Origin: a virus
DNA: 34,311 nucleotides
Virus record (IMG/VR): IMGVR_UViG_3300020185_000146
Location: 1 to 34,311 of that record
Direction: 5' to 3' (one strand)
In this document: one piece after another, positions 1-9,382 of the stretch
How the letters are laid out: every line of letters starts with the position of its first letter
How positions within the stretch are numbered: position 1 is the stretch's first letter
The notes under the pieces: model-generated
Seen by the model: the letters and a program-made list of their open reading frames with translations, nothing else
Told to the model about the DNA's origin: nothing
The model's database searches: none
Position numbers and translations under genes: made by a program

Positions 1-3000
1 TACCTGATGAACCAGATAAACCTGAAGTACCTGAGGAACCGCTTGTACCTGATGTACCACTAGAGCCTGATGTACCTGAAGTACCTGATGAACCACTAGT
101 ACCTGATGTACCTGATGAACCAGATAAACCTGAAGTACCTGAGGAACCGCTTGTACCTGATGTACCACTAGAGCCTGATGTACCTGAAGTACCTGAGGAA
201 CCGCTTGTACCTGAAGTGCCACTAGAACCTGATGTGCCTGATGTGCCTGAGGAACCTGATGTACCACTTGTACCCGAGGAACCTGAAGTGCCACTAGTAC
301 CTGAAGAACCACTTGTGCCTGATGTACCACTAGAACCTGATGTACCTGATGTACCTGAAGAACCACTTGTGCCCGATGTGCCACTGCTGACTAAAGCTGA
401 AATGCAAAGTGTAACTAGTGTTGCATCATAATCTACTGGGGTTTCGCTTCCCCCACTAAATGAGGCAAAACTTATAGTAAAGGTATAACGTGTATCAGTC
501 CCTGTGGATTTTGTTACATTAGAAAAATTATAAGTAGCAATATTTCCATCATTGAATGTTATAGCAAGGGAACCATACCCAAAACCATCAATTATATCTA
601 AAAATGATTCTTGATCAGTTCCATTACTATCCTGGTGGTTTACTTCAAGGGAAGTTTGGGTAGTTATAGGGTTATTAAAGCTACTAAAATATATTTCACC
701 ATCTCCCGAAGGACCATTTTGCGCTAGCACATCATAATCAAGACATTTAAGATAAGTAACACCTGAGGAGCCACTTGTACCTGAAGTACCTGATGAACCT
801 GAAGTACCACTTGTACCTGATGAACCTGAAGTACCTGATGTGCCACTAGAACCTGATGTACCTGAAGTTCCTGATGAACCACTTAAACCTGAAGTGCCTG
901 AGGAGCCACTAGTACCTGATGTACCACTAGAACCTGATGTACCTGAAGTACCTGATGAACCACTAGTACCTGATGTACCTGAAGAACCTGATGTACCTGA
1001 AGTACCTGATGAGCCACTAGTACCTGATGTACCTGATGAACCTGAAGTACCACTAGTACCTGAAGAACCTGATGTACCACTTGTACCTGATGAGCCTGAA
1101 GTACCTGATGTACCACTAGAACCTGTAAGTCCTGAAGTACCTGATGAACCTGAAGTGCCTGATGTACCACTAGAGCCTGATGTGCCTGAAGTACCTGATG
1201 AACCACTAGTACCTGATGTGCCACTAGAACCTGATGTACCACTTGTACCTGATGAACCTGAAGTACCTGATGTGCCACTAGAACCTGAAGTACCTGATGT
1301 GCCTGAAGAACCACTTGTACCTGATGTACCACTAGAACCTGAAGTGCCTGATGTGCCCGAAGAGCCACTAGAGCCTGAAGTGCCATTTACACCATCAGCT
1401 ATTATTTCAAAACACATTAAATCATTATCACTAGCACCATCTTGAACATTAGATAATGTGTAATATATAAGAGTCCCATCAACTCTAATACTATCAAATC
1501 TAGCAACAAAAGCTGTTGAGGGACTAGATTGACCTTTTAAAAATAAACTTCCACTTTCTATTTGTTCAGAAAGAGCAGTAAAAAATACATCAAGATCTGT
1601 ATTACTTCCTATAGTAAATCTACTTTGGGTTGCTTCAGTTTTAATGGTGTTATAATAAAATTCTCCGGCACTTACGGATACATCTGTACTACCTTCTTGG
1701 TATTCATATTCAACACAAAAACCATCGTGGCCTGATGAACCACTTGTACCAGAAGAGCCTGATGTACCTGATGAACCAGATGTACCTGATGAACCTGAAG
1801 TACCACTAGTACCTGAAGAACCAGATGTACCACTAGTACCTGAAGAACCTGTTAACCCCGAAGTACCTGAAGTACCACTTGAGCCTGATGTACCTGAAGT
1901 ACCACTTGAGCCGGAGGTACCTGAAGAACCACTTGTACCTGAAGTACCGCTAGAACCTGATGTACCTGAAGTACCTGATGAACCACTAGTACCTGAAGTG
2001 CCTGATGAACCTGATGTTCCTGAAGTGCCGCTTGAGCCTGAAGTTCCTGAAGTGCCGCTTGAGCCTGAGGTACCTGAGGTACCACTTGAGCCTGTAGTAC
2101 CTGATGTACCACTACTTACTAAAGCATTTATACATAAAGTAACAGGACCCGCCATATCAGTGGGTTTATCTGCTACAAGACCATCAATATAAGCATAACT
2201 TATATCAAAAGTATATACTCCACCGGTTTCTGTGACATTGTTAAAATTATATATTATTGTTATGGTTCCATCAGATACTGAAAGAGAACCATAACCAAAA
2301 TTTTTAATTATGTCTAAAAATGAGGATTGATCAATTGAATTGTTATCAGTTTGATTTACTGCTAAACTAGTTTGTATAATTAAAAAACCATTAGGAACTG
2401 AAAAGAATATTTCTCCGGTTCCTGCAGGTGAAGAAGTTACTAAATCATAATCAAGGCATTTAAGAAAAGTTGTACCCGAAGTGCCACTTGAGCCTGATGT
2501 GCCCGAGGTACCACTTGAGCCAGATGTACCTGAAGAACCACTTGTACCTGATGTGCCACTAGAGCCTGAAGTACCTGATGAACCACTAGTACCGGATGTA
2601 CCACTAGAACCTGAAGTGCCTGAGGTGCCTGATGAACCACTAGTACCTGAAGTGCCTGATGAACCTGATGTTCCTGACGTCCCACTTGAGCCTGAAGTTC
2701 CTGAAGTACCACTTGAACCTGAGGTACCACTTGAACCTGAGGTACCACTTGAACCTGATGTACCACTTGTACCCGATGAACCACTTGTACCCGATGAACC
2801 ACTTGTACCTGATGTACCACTTGTACCCGATGAGCCTGGGGTGCCATTAGGTATTATATTAATACAAGTTTCATCATCCCCACTAAAAGGAGTAACTGAA
2901 GAAGATGCTATAGCATTTAGTCCTGTAAGAGCTACATAATATTGTGCTGGGGAAGATGCTGGGATCTGTTGAACTGAGTCAACCCCTGTATAAGTAAATG

Positions 3001-3345
3001 TTACAAACTCACTTCCATACTTTTCAGCTATATTAATAGTACCAGCTTGGTGTTGGGTTAAATATTCTGTAAAATTTACATTATCTTGAGAACTTGTGTT
3101 AATACGTAAAGTAGCAGCGTTATTAACATTATAGGAGGTAGCTTGGTTAGAAGAATCACTAGTATTCCATGATCTATCCCAAGGATAAATGTCAGAACTA
3201 GCACCAATATTTTTTCTATCATAAAAAATACAATATTCACTTTGCCCGCTAGTACCTGATGTTCCTGAAGAACCACTTGAACCTGAAGTGCCACTTGTAC
3301 CGGAGGAACCTGTTAGACCACTTGTACCCGATGTACCTGATGTAG
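1..3345 (-). repeat. Collagen-like 9-bp tandem repeat blocks
   Basis: Four long blocks (about 1-387, 771-1383, 1735-2118 and 2472-2845) and a short one (about 3247-3345) consist of a degenerate 9-bp unit. On the coding strand the unit encodes Gly-Thr-Ser or Gly-Ser-Ser, with occasional Gly-Leu-Ser. Synonymous sites vary (for example AGT/TCA/TCC for Ser), so the protein repeat is more regular than the DNA repeat. Unit length is a multiple of three, so slippage would change spacer length and keep the frame open. Confidence 0.9.
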
Positions 3346-3748
3346 TGCCCTCTCCTCCACCACCACTTCCAGTAAATAATATACAAACTTGAGTACCTTC
3401 TTGGAATGGTTGTCTTTTAGAAGTTGATAAATTTGTACTACCATCTATTATAAATTCTACAAAGTTACCTTGATCAGTAATACTAGAATACTTAAAAATT
3501 ACATAAATATCAGGATTAGTCCTATCATATATAGTAACTACACCAGAAGTAGAAACTTCTAATAACCCTTCAAGATCAACATCCAAATTAGTAGTTTTAT
3601 GGATATTAATTTTAGTAATATTGTCCACAAATTTAGTAGGACCAAAAGATATTCTACCTTTACCCGGAGTAGTATTGGGAGCTACTATAGTATAAGGAAT
3701 ACAAAGTATTCCTTTAGGTTCTCTATCTATTTTAAAATCTAGTGCCAT
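1..3748 (-). CDS. Giant collagen-like tail fibre, 3' end beyond window
   Basis: The frame opens at an ATG at 3748-3746 and I traced it without a stop to base 1 (1249 codons), so the C-terminus lies outside the window. The product begins MALDFKIDREPKG and has an N-terminal domain of about 135 residues, presumably the baseplate anchor. After that, collagen-like Gly-Thr-Ser/Gly-Ser-Ser linkers alternate with four globular modules at about residues 168-300, 427-547, 672-789 and 994-1121. Modules 2 and 4 are clearly homologous: both have LKCLDYD, then FLDII..FGYGSL, then TLCI.ALVSSG. Modules 1 and 3 share a looser pattern that ends in a Cys followed by a short Ile-rich strand and Gly. Phage adhesins commonly use such repeats as stiff spacers. 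A promoter-like motif lies 23 nt upstream. The receptor target cannot be inferred. Frame and fibre role are secure; module function is unknown. Confidence 0.88.
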   Translation of the reverse strand, partial: MALDFKIDREPKGILCIPYTIVAPNTTPGKGRISFGPTKFVDNITKINIHKTTNLDVDLEGLLEVSTSGVVTIYDRTNPDIYVIFKYSSITDQGNFVEFIIDGSTNLSTSKRQPFQEGTQVCILFTGSGGGGEGTTSGTSGTSGLTGSSGTSGTSGSSGSSGTSGTSGQSEYCIFYDRKNIGASSDIYPWDRSWNTSDSSNQATSYNVNNAATLRINTSSQDNVNFTEYLTQHQAGTINIAEKYGSEFVTFTYTGVDSVQQIPASSPAQYYVALTGLNAIASSSVTPFSGDDETCINIIPNGTPGSSGTSGTSGTSGSSGTSGSSGTSGTSGSSGTSGSSGTSGSSGTSGTSGSSGTSGTSGSSGTSGTSGSSGTSGTSGSSGTSGTSGSSGTSGSSGTSGTSGSSGTSGSSGTSGTSGSSGTSGTTFLKCLDYDLVTSSPAGTGEIFFSVPNGFLIIQTSLAVNQTDNNSIDQSSFLDIIKNFGYGSLSVSDGTITIIYNFNNVTETGGVYTFDISYAYIDGLVADKPTDMAGPVTLCINALVSSGTSGTTGSSGTSGTSGSSGTSGTSGSSGTSGTSGSSGTSGTSGSSGTSGTSGSSGTSGTSGSSGTSGSSGTSGTSGSSGTSGTSGLTGSSGTSGTSGSSGTSGTSGSSGTSGSSGTSGSSGTSGSSGHDGFCVEYEYQEGSTDVSVSAGEFYYNTIKTEATQSRFTIGSNTDLDVFFTALSEQIESGSLFLKGQSSPSTAFVARFDSIRVDGTLIYYTLSNVQDGASDNDLMCFEIIADGVNGTSGSSGSSGTSGTSGSSGTSGTSGSSGTSGTSGSSGTSGTSGSSGTSGTSGSSGTSGTSGSSGTSGTSGSSGTSGTSGSSGTSGLTGSSGTSGTSGSSGTSGTSGSSGTSGTSGSSGTSGTSGSSGTSGTSGSSGTSGTSGSSGTSGTSGSSGTSGTSGSSGTSGLSGSSGTSGTSGSSGTSGTSGSSGTSGTSGSSGTSGTSGSSGVTYLKCLDYDVLAQNGPSGDGEIYFSSFNNPITTQTSLEVNHQDSNGTDQESFLDIIDGFGYGSLAITFNDGNIATYNFSNVTKSTGTDTRYTFTISFASFSGGSETPVDYDATLVTLCISALVSSGTSGTSGSSGTSGTSGSSGTSGTSGSSGTSGTSGSSGTSGTSGSSGTSGTSGSSGTSGTSGSSGTSGTSGSSGTSGTSGSSGTSGLSGSSGTSGTSGSSGTSGTSGSSGTSGTSGSSGTSGLSGSSG

Positions 3749-3765
3749 AAAACTAGTAAAGGTTA

Positions 3766-3779
3766 TTTATTATAAATAT
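3766..3779 (-). promoter_or_regulatory. Putative late promoter motif upstream of giant fibre gene
   Basis: The coding strand reads ATATTTAT then AATAAA. It begins just after the stop of the upstream gene and the 8-mer ends 23 nt before the fibre ATG. It matches the element found in nine other gaps (ATATTTAT, 3 nt, A/C, AA). A promoter role is inferred. Confidence 0.5.
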
Positions 3780-4376
3780 TTAAAATTCCTGGTTATAAAA
3801 CTCTAGGTAATTAAAATTAAGATATTGGTTTAAACCTTCTATTTTGTTTTTTCTTTCAGTTAAAGAAATAATTTTTTGATTAGTAGATTTTACTTGTAAC
3901 TCATTCCCACTAATCAACCATGTTAAGTTAAATATTAAGTATAAAGTATAATCATATCCAGAATCTTTTTTAAATAATTTATCATATATTTTTTTATTTA
4001 TTTCTATATATAAATTTTCGTTTATTTTTTTAGCAAAATATCTTTGAATTTTACCTTTTTGGTAATCTTCTTTTAATGGGGAAGGTTTTTGATAATAAGG
4101 AAGGTGTAAAGTTTTAGTTACATCTTTATTTTTTAAATTTTTATAAATTTCATTACCTTGAGCATAAGTAAGTAAAGATATTTTAGGTTTAGGTAATATA
4201 GGTATTAATTGTAAAGGTATTGATGGAGTATCTTGAGGGTTTTTACCTGTAAAGAATTTATTTTTAGAAGTTACCCAATAATATCCAATGTATTCTTCTT
4301 GAGAGGAAATAATTTGAAATTGTTTCCCTGCAGTAAATAGATTTTCTTTTGTTTGTGATTTAGGATAATAGGGCAT
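3780..4376 (-). CDS. Conserved-looking baseplate-cluster protein, unknown function
   Basis: This 198-aa soluble protein is rich in Lys, Tyr and Asn, with no signal peptide or membrane segment. The N-terminal region (MPYYPKSQTKENLFT, then EEYIGYYWV and FTGKNPQDTP at about residues 28-50) is reminiscent of a short protein I associate with baseplate genes of marine T4-like phages; I know no function for it. It starts 3 nt after the stop of the 833-aa hub-like protein and ends just before a promoter-like motif, so it is probably the last gene of the baseplate transcription unit. A minor baseplate or adaptor protein is plausible from context, but no catalytic or binding motif is visible. Confidence 0.75.
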   Translation of the reverse strand: MPYYPKSQTKENLFTAGKQFQIISSQEEYIGYYWVTSKNKFFTGKNPQDTPSIPLQLIPILPKPKISLLTYAQGNEIYKNLKNKDVTKTLHLPYYQKPSPLKEDYQKGKIQRYFAKKINENLYIEINKKIYDKLFKKDSGYDYTLYLIFNLTWLISGNELQVKSTNQKIISLTERKNKIEGLNQYLNFNYLEFYNQEF

Positions 4377-4379
4377 TAA

Positions 4380-6881
4380 TTATTCTATTTTTAAAGTACT
4401 AAAAGCATTTGTATTAAAAGAATTTGGGGATGGGGTGTCTCCTTCTATAGACCTAGCTTTAGGAGAAGAAAGTGTTGAATATGTTGTAGTCCACTCATTC
4501 CCTACAATATTATGATCAATAGATGTTATTATAAATTCTATCCCTTTGTCATAAGAAGGTGGTAAAATATTAGGAGTTAATTCAAACTTTTGATATAAAA
4601 GGGCTCCTGATAGTCCTTCTAAAGTAATTTGGAGATTTACAGGAATAAAACCTTTTCCTGCTATTTCCCCATTTTTAGTTTTTATAGCTAAATCATATTT
4701 AAATAAACTTGCGGCATTGCTAGAAGCAGTTCCTATGTCAGGTCCTGTAGGGGATAAAAAATTATAGTATGTATTTACTAAATAATTATAATATTTTTTA
4801 TATATTACTTTTAATTTTTTTTCAACAGAATCGTTATTTTTTCCTTTAGAAGCAGAAGCAGTATCTAATTCTTGTAATCTATCCACATGACCTAAATTCC
4901 ATCTTCCTATTAAAGCAGTACTATCATTTATATTATCTTTTGTAGCTACTGCTCCAACCGCCATTTCTTTAGCAGTGTTAGGAGTTAGTTCTGATACCAT
5001 ATTAACATTTTTAATAAAGCTTCCTTGGGGGGTTAAAGTATTTACCCCATAAACTCTTAATTGAGTAGGTTCTATATCTTCTCCTATTTTAGATTCTACT
5101 AATCCTGGAATTTTAGTGTCATCTTGGATTACTATTTTGTTAGAAGTTTCATTATAGGTTACAGTAAATTCATTAATATTTCCTAAAGATATTTGGATAC
5201 GAAACATTAATTCATTTAAAAATTCAAATAAACGAATATTATTATTTGGATCTACTGCTTCCAAAGCATCCAAAATTTCAGCTATACATTCCATATTTAC
5301 ATAAATATCTCCTATTACACCTACAAAAGGAAGTTCGGGAGATGTTCTAAATTTATCTGGTATGATAGTTTGTAAAAAAGAATTTACAGGGTTGTCAAAT
5401 CCTTCATAAGGTGGAAATTCAAAGGGAACAAGGCAAGTATAAGGATCAGATGATCCCGCGCAAGGGTGAGTAAAAATTTCATTTAAATATTCTAATCCTA
5501 TTAAGGGCTGTACCTCTTTTAGTTCTTCATCTGTAGTTCCGGGTTGAGAAAAATTTAATTTTAATATAGTTTCTGTAATGAAGGAAAAAAGTGAACCTAA
5601 AGTTAAATAATAATTTTCTCTATCCTTTTTTTTACTATCACCACTTTCAAATTTAATAGCTAAAAGATTACCTATTTTTTTATACCTATTAATATCATTA
5701 TATTTTATCCAATCTGCATTTTTTAAAGTTAAAACATCATTTAACAATTTATTATTTAATACAGATTTATATTGGTTGCTAAATATAGTCCCAGCATATT
5801 CATCATAATTTAAGGTATTGAGTGGAGTACCTCCAATAGTAGTTTCACTATCTTCTAATGCTCCCGCTTCTAGAAGTTCTTCTAATTTTCCTTTAGAAAT
5901 AAAATTTTTTACAACTCCTAAAAATGCAGTATCTGTAGTGTGGTCATTAGGGATTTGTTCTCCTAAATCATTTGCTATTTTTATTTCTTCTTCAGGAGTT
6001 AAATTTTTTATTACAAAGTTTGAAGGATAATCAAAAACTTTTAAAGAATTTCCAGGAAAATTCATTATAAGAGAATCTATTATTCCTCCTATAGAAACAG
6101 CATTTATAGTTATATCATAACTACCATCCCCATTAAAAACCCAAGAAAAATTAGATATTTTAGCTAAACCTCCATCATAATTTCCAGAAGATTTTTGTCT
6201 ATCATTTTTTAATTGCTGTATTATGTCATCCTTAGACCCATTAAATAATGCTGTAAAAGCCCCTGTGTTGTATTCAGGGGTACCTTTAAATTCAAATTCT
6301 TCACCTTCTCCTTCTCCATCGGTAAAATATGAAGTGTGACCCCATTCTACTAATATATAATATCCTAGTCTTAAATATAAAGCATCAATTATTCTAAATT
6401 GATCTAAATTTTGAGCTTTTAGTTTTAAAACATATTTGCGAATAGATCCTCTATTTTGATGAGTAACTTTTAAACTATTTATACCTGGGGGAGGGGTATA
6501 ACCATACTCTGAGGATCCAAATCCGTAAGAATACTTAGAACTATCAAGAAAAGAATTTCTTGATTCTTGAGAAGGTACTACTCCCCCTAAAGGGGATTGA
6601 TAAGTTAAAATATTATTTGGGTTATCTTTAGCAGGTGTAATCCCCCCAAATAATATAAACCCCTTAGCTAAGGTATCACTAAGGAGATTTTGATCTTTTA
6701 TTTGATCATCTGCTATATCTTCTGTTAAATTTACAGAAGAAGCTACTCTTATCCAAGAATTTTTATTAGATAAAAATTGTATTTCTTCAGGAGAACGTTG
6801 AGATTTTCCTAAAATTTCTTGTCTTTTATCTATTTGACGTTTTACCCAATTACTAAAAGGTGCTCCTACTATATCTTCCAT
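4380..6881 (-). CDS. Baseplate hub-like structural protein
   Basis: This 833-aa protein lies directly after a gp53-like LysM gene. At about residues 138-185 it has a conserved-looking block, LKVTHQNRG then RIIDALYLRLGYYILVEWGHT. Its C-terminus has ITSIDHNIVGNEWTTTYSTL, which recalls the last strands of hub proteins of the T4 gp27/Mu gp44 type, where an 'H-x-I...W/Y-x-T' motif ends the second barrel. It is about twice the length of T4 gp27 (391 aa), with long insertions in the middle. No lysozyme or puncturing-spike motif is seen. The gene begins 2 nt after the LysM gene stop. A hub or tail-tube-connecting role is inferred from the motif and synteny; another large baseplate role is possible. 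Confidence 0.65.
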   Translation of the reverse strand: MEDIVGAPFSNWVKRQIDKRQEILGKSQRSPEEIQFLSNKNSWIRVASSVNLTEDIADDQIKDQNLLSDTLAKGFILFGGITPAKDNPNNILTYQSPLGGVVPSQESRNSFLDSSKYSYGFGSSEYGYTPPPGINSLKVTHQNRGSIRKYVLKLKAQNLDQFRIIDALYLRLGYYILVEWGHTSYFTDGEGEGEEFEFKGTPEYNTGAFTALFNGSKDDIIQQLKNDRQKSSGNYDGGLAKISNFSWVFNGDGSYDITINAVSIGGIIDSLIMNFPGNSLKVFDYPSNFVIKNLTPEEEIKIANDLGEQIPNDHTTDTAFLGVVKNFISKGKLEELLEAGALEDSETTIGGTPLNTLNYDEYAGTIFSNQYKSVLNNKLLNDVLTLKNADWIKYNDINRYKKIGNLLAIKFESGDSKKKDRENYYLTLGSLFSFITETILKLNFSQPGTTDEELKEVQPLIGLEYLNEIFTHPCAGSSDPYTCLVPFEFPPYEGFDNPVNSFLQTIIPDKFRTSPELPFVGVIGDIYVNMECIAEILDALEAVDPNNNIRLFEFLNELMFRIQISLGNINEFTVTYNETSNKIVIQDDTKIPGLVESKIGEDIEPTQLRVYGVNTLTPQGSFIKNVNMVSELTPNTAKEMAVGAVATKDNINDSTALIGRWNLGHVDRLQELDTASASKGKNNDSVEKKLKVIYKKYYNYLVNTYYNFLSPTGPDIGTASSNAASLFKYDLAIKTKNGEIAGKGFIPVNLQITLEGLSGALLYQKFELTPNILPPSYDKGIEFIITSIDHNIVGNEWTTTYSTLSSPKARSIEGDTPSPNSFNTNAFSTLKIE

Positions 6882-6883
6882 TT

Positions 6884-7195
6884 TTAACCATTATTCAATT
6901 TATTATAACTATCTAAAATACTTGAAATTTTTATAGGAATTCTTAACTGAAAACCTGGAGGGGGGATTAAAGTTCCAAATATTATTGAGGGGTTTGCGCA
7001 AGCAATTACCCACCATAAAGATTTATCATTATAATATCTATTGGCTAATAAGTCATATCTATCCCCAGATTGTGTTATGACATATATATCATTTACAGAA
7101 AGGGGAATAGTTGGATATTTTGTTGTAGAACGGAACCTAACTCCTTCTTTGACTATGGAGTCATTTTGTATTTTTATATTAGTATAACGTTTCAT
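6884..7195 (-). CDS. gp53: gp53-like baseplate wedge protein with LysM-type fold
   Basis: This 103-aa protein contains DIYVITQSGDRYDLLANRYY followed by WWVIACANP and then the IPPPGFQLRIP segment. That is the usual layout of the LysM-like phage baseplate family (T4 gp53 and the short LysM proteins next to hub genes): a 'GDRYDLLANRYYND...LWWVIA.AN' core followed by a 'PG..LRIP' strand. In T4, gp53 joins the wedge to the central hub. The gene start overlaps the preceding gene's stop in TAATG, implying translational coupling, and the hub-like gene follows after 2 nt. The protein is shorter than T4 gp53 (196 aa), keeping mainly the LysM part. The family call is strong; the precise wedge position is inferred. 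Confidence 0.82.
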   Translation of the reverse strand: MKRYTNIKIQNDSIVKEGVRFRSTTKYPTIPLSVNDIYVITQSGDRYDLLANRYYNDKSLWWVIACANPSIIFGTLIPPPGFQLRIPIKISSILDSYNKLNNG

Positions 7196-9042
7196 TATTC
7201 AGAAGTTTGTGGGGAAGAATAAGGTTTATAACCTCTATTATCTGATCCTAAACTAATGAATTGAGATTCTGGGGGGATATCTAATTCGTCAAAGAATCTG
7301 TCTTCTACAGTAGTAGATTTAATAGTTCTAGGGAGGAATTGGTGAATAGGTTTAAAATTCATATTAACTTCTATTAAAGTAGGCAATTCAGCAGAATTTT
7401 TATCTATTTTTCCATTATCTAACCTAGCAATTTCCCAAGGGGAATCCTCAGGAAAAGCATATTCTAATTTTTCTATTATTCCTGGAGTTTTGTTTAAATA
7501 ATCTCCTATGGTTAATTCTACTAAATTTCCTCTCATAAATCCTCCTTCAGAATAATCAGGAGTCATAACAGATGCTAAATAATTTAACTTATCATAAGTA
7601 GGAAATAATTCTGCTCTAGAACTTACATGAACTTTAAAAGCTACACTAATACTTCTGTCAAATCCTTGGTATCTATAAAAATTTTCTCCTCTTCCCATAT
7701 ATCTAAAAGAATTCCATTCAGCTGAATAGTCATCTCCAAAATTAGATAAATAGGCTCTAAAATGGGTATAAACTTTTCTTTCAGGATTATCATTATCTAA
7801 TACTGCAAAATAAAATTTAATTATATCTTCATAGCCTTCTGCTACTCCATCTTCAGTAGCATATATTCTTCGATAGTTTAATTTATCTACTCCGTTTAAT
7901 TTACCATTAGGTTCTTTTTGGTAATAAGCTTCTCTATCTAATGTAGAACTATTTCCAGGGTCCCCAGCATTATAAGTTGTATTTCTATTAAATTGAGAAT
8001 AATCTGCTATTCTACCTAAAATAGTTTTTTTCACTCCAGAAGATGCTGTGGAATTGTCTTTTAAAATTTTAGCAAAATTACCTATACTAACTAATCCCGT
8101 TCCTTCTAATCTAGTAAGGGAAACTTCATTTTCAAGTTGGTTATAAGTAAGAGCAAGTATTTGTTTTTTTAATTCTTTAGATGATAAATCATTGGCCCAA
8201 GTTTCAGTAAATTCATACCTTTTAATACGGGTTTGACCTACACCTAAAACAGAATTAGGTCCTCCTAGATATTGAAGAAGAACTAAATCGTTATTTCTAT
8301 TTATATCTAATTTTAGAGCATCTCCTGCTTTAATGCTTTGACCATCTTGATTGAGTTTAGCAGTTTTTAAAGCTACTAAACGATTTAATTTTCCTGTTTC
8401 TTCATTTCCATTAAATTCATATCTTAAACGATATTCATATTTATCATTATCATTTACACTAGGTAATAATCCTTGTTTGTTAAAATGAATGCCACTAATA
8501 GCTCCAACTGCTATTTGGGCTAAAGTATTAGCAGGGCTATATATTCGTTTAGGATTTCCTAAAGTTTTAGGGGCTGATAAAGATAGACCTGTTTGTTTTA
8601 GAAGATATAAAACTCCCCCAGTTCCATCAAGCCCCCATTGTGTAAGACGATCAAGGTCTGTAAGAGTGGCATTTAAATATCCTGATCTGCCTATTACATC
8701 TTTACCAGGGGAATTATTGGGTCCTGAATCATCATACTTAGGTACAGGAGTCCATATGTAAGGAGATTTACTGCCTCCTTTTTTACTAGGTTGAAGATTC
8801 CTATATTCACTTTCAATTAAAGTTTTTCCTGTGCGGGTAATAGGTTGAAGTAAAGGGCTATCTCCTGTTCTGTTGACCGGATATTCTGTTGTGTTTTTGT
8901 TTCGAAACTCAGAGGGAGTTGTGTTAGAAACATTTATAAGGTTTTCTCCAATTTGGGGTATAGCCTCGTTTCCATCTCTTGAAGGTGGTGGACCTTCAAA
9001 AGGATATCTTAAATTTGAAGTAAGATTAACTATACCAGGCAT
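7195..9042 (-). CDS. Baseplate/tail-tube-junction structural protein
   Basis: This 615-aa protein has an extended Pro/Asn-rich N-terminus (residues 1-110). A segment at about 135-200 contains QWGLDGTGGVLYLLKQTGL and then SPANTLAQIAVGAISG. The C-terminal part (about 470-595) has HVSSRAELFPTYDKLNYLAS, GGFMRGNLVELTIGDYL, PGIIEKLEY.FPEDSPWEI and EVNMNFKPIHQFLPR. I associate this C-terminal pattern with tail proteins that immediately precede LysM/hub genes, but I cannot name a T4 orthologue with confidence (gp48 or gp54 would fit the position). The start is an ATG preceded by a run of nine A and no Shine-Dalgarno. A terminator hairpin lies just upstream and no promoter motif was found there, so the gene may depend on readthrough. 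Confidence 0.7.
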   Translation of the reverse strand: MPGIVNLTSNLRYPFEGPPPSRDGNEAIPQIGENLINVSNTTPSEFRNKNTTEYPVNRTGDSPLLQPITRTGKTLIESEYRNLQPSKKGGSKSPYIWTPVPKYDDSGPNNSPGKDVIGRSGYLNATLTDLDRLTQWGLDGTGGVLYLLKQTGLSLSAPKTLGNPKRIYSPANTLAQIAVGAISGIHFNKQGLLPSVNDNDKYEYRLRYEFNGNEETGKLNRLVALKTAKLNQDGQSIKAGDALKLDINRNNDLVLLQYLGGPNSVLGVGQTRIKRYEFTETWANDLSSKELKKQILALTYNQLENEVSLTRLEGTGLVSIGNFAKILKDNSTASSGVKKTILGRIADYSQFNRNTTYNAGDPGNSSTLDREAYYQKEPNGKLNGVDKLNYRRIYATEDGVAEGYEDIIKFYFAVLDNDNPERKVYTHFRAYLSNFGDDYSAEWNSFRYMGRGENFYRYQGFDRSISVAFKVHVSSRAELFPTYDKLNYLASVMTPDYSEGGFMRGNLVELTIGDYLNKTPGIIEKLEYAFPEDSPWEIARLDNGKIDKNSAELPTLIEVNMNFKPIHQFLPRTIKSTTVEDRFFDELDIPPESQFISLGSDNRGYKPYSSPQTSE

Positions 9043-9064
9043 ATGTTTTTTTTTAGAGAAAATA

Positions 9065-9103
9065 AAAAGACCTTTTTTCCTTTATCAGGAAAGAAGGCCT
9101 TTT
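9065..9103 (-). terminator. Rho-independent terminator after the 56-aa gene
   Basis: A 16-bp arm pair surrounds a 7-nt loop (9081-9087). The arms form 14 Watson-Crick pairs, one G-U and one C-A mismatch. On the minus strand the hairpin is followed by a T-rich tail (TTTTTATTTTC). It lies between the 56-aa gene and the 615-aa baseplate gene. Confidence 0.8.
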
Positions 9104-9146
9104 AATAACCAATTTAAAGGTCTATAATTCCAAATATTCCCTAAAA

Positions 9147-9317
9147 TTATTGTGGGGGGTTATCTAGATATCTACCAGGAGTAGCGCCATCATTGATATC
9201 AAAAAGGGAGCCTTGTAAAATGTTAACTCCATTATTTGAAGGGGCGGGGTTAGTAATTTGTGGATCACCTCCTCCTAGACTTAAATTGCTTGTTGATACT
9301 GAGTCTATTAGTGCCAT
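9147..9317 (-). CDS. Small virion-cluster protein (56 aa), unknown function
   Basis: ATG at 9317-9315, TAA at 9149-9147. The product starts MALIDSVSTSNLSLGGGDP and ends ATPGRYLDNPPQ. It is low in charge, Gly/Asn/Pro-rich and has no membrane segment. It has its own promoter-like motif 42 nt upstream and a strong terminator downstream, so it is probably expressed, perhaps as a short monocistronic message. It lies between the tape measure and baseplate genes, which suggests a minor tail component or assembly factor, but nothing in the sequence identifies it. Confidence 0.7.
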   Translation of the reverse strand: MALIDSVSTSNLSLGGGDPQITNPAPSNNGVNILQGSLFDINDGATPGRYLDNPPQ

Positions 9318-9353
9318 GATTTGTTTGTTTTAAAAGTGAAAATTAAAAATCGA

Positions 9354-9367
9354 TTTATTATAAATAT
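9354..9367 (-). promoter_or_regulatory. Putative late promoter motif upstream of 56-aa gene
   Basis: The coding strand reads ATATTTAT then AATAAA. It starts 15 nt after the tape measure gene ends, and the 8-mer lies 42 nt before the ATG of the small gene. Same element as in nine other gaps. Confidence 0.5.
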
Positions 9368-9382
9368 TACATATTTTTGGAA

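Noticed and set aside
840-1445. Plus-strand Pro/Val/Glu-rich frames in the first 3 kb (also 216-431, 1998-2192, 2481-2939)
   Set aside because: Antisense readings of collagen-like repeats. The true gene is the single minus-strand frame from 3748 to beyond base 1.
1-3345. Repeat array as a CRISPR
   Set aside because: The repeats are contiguous 9-bp coding units without spacers and are explained by Gly-X-Ser protein repeats.
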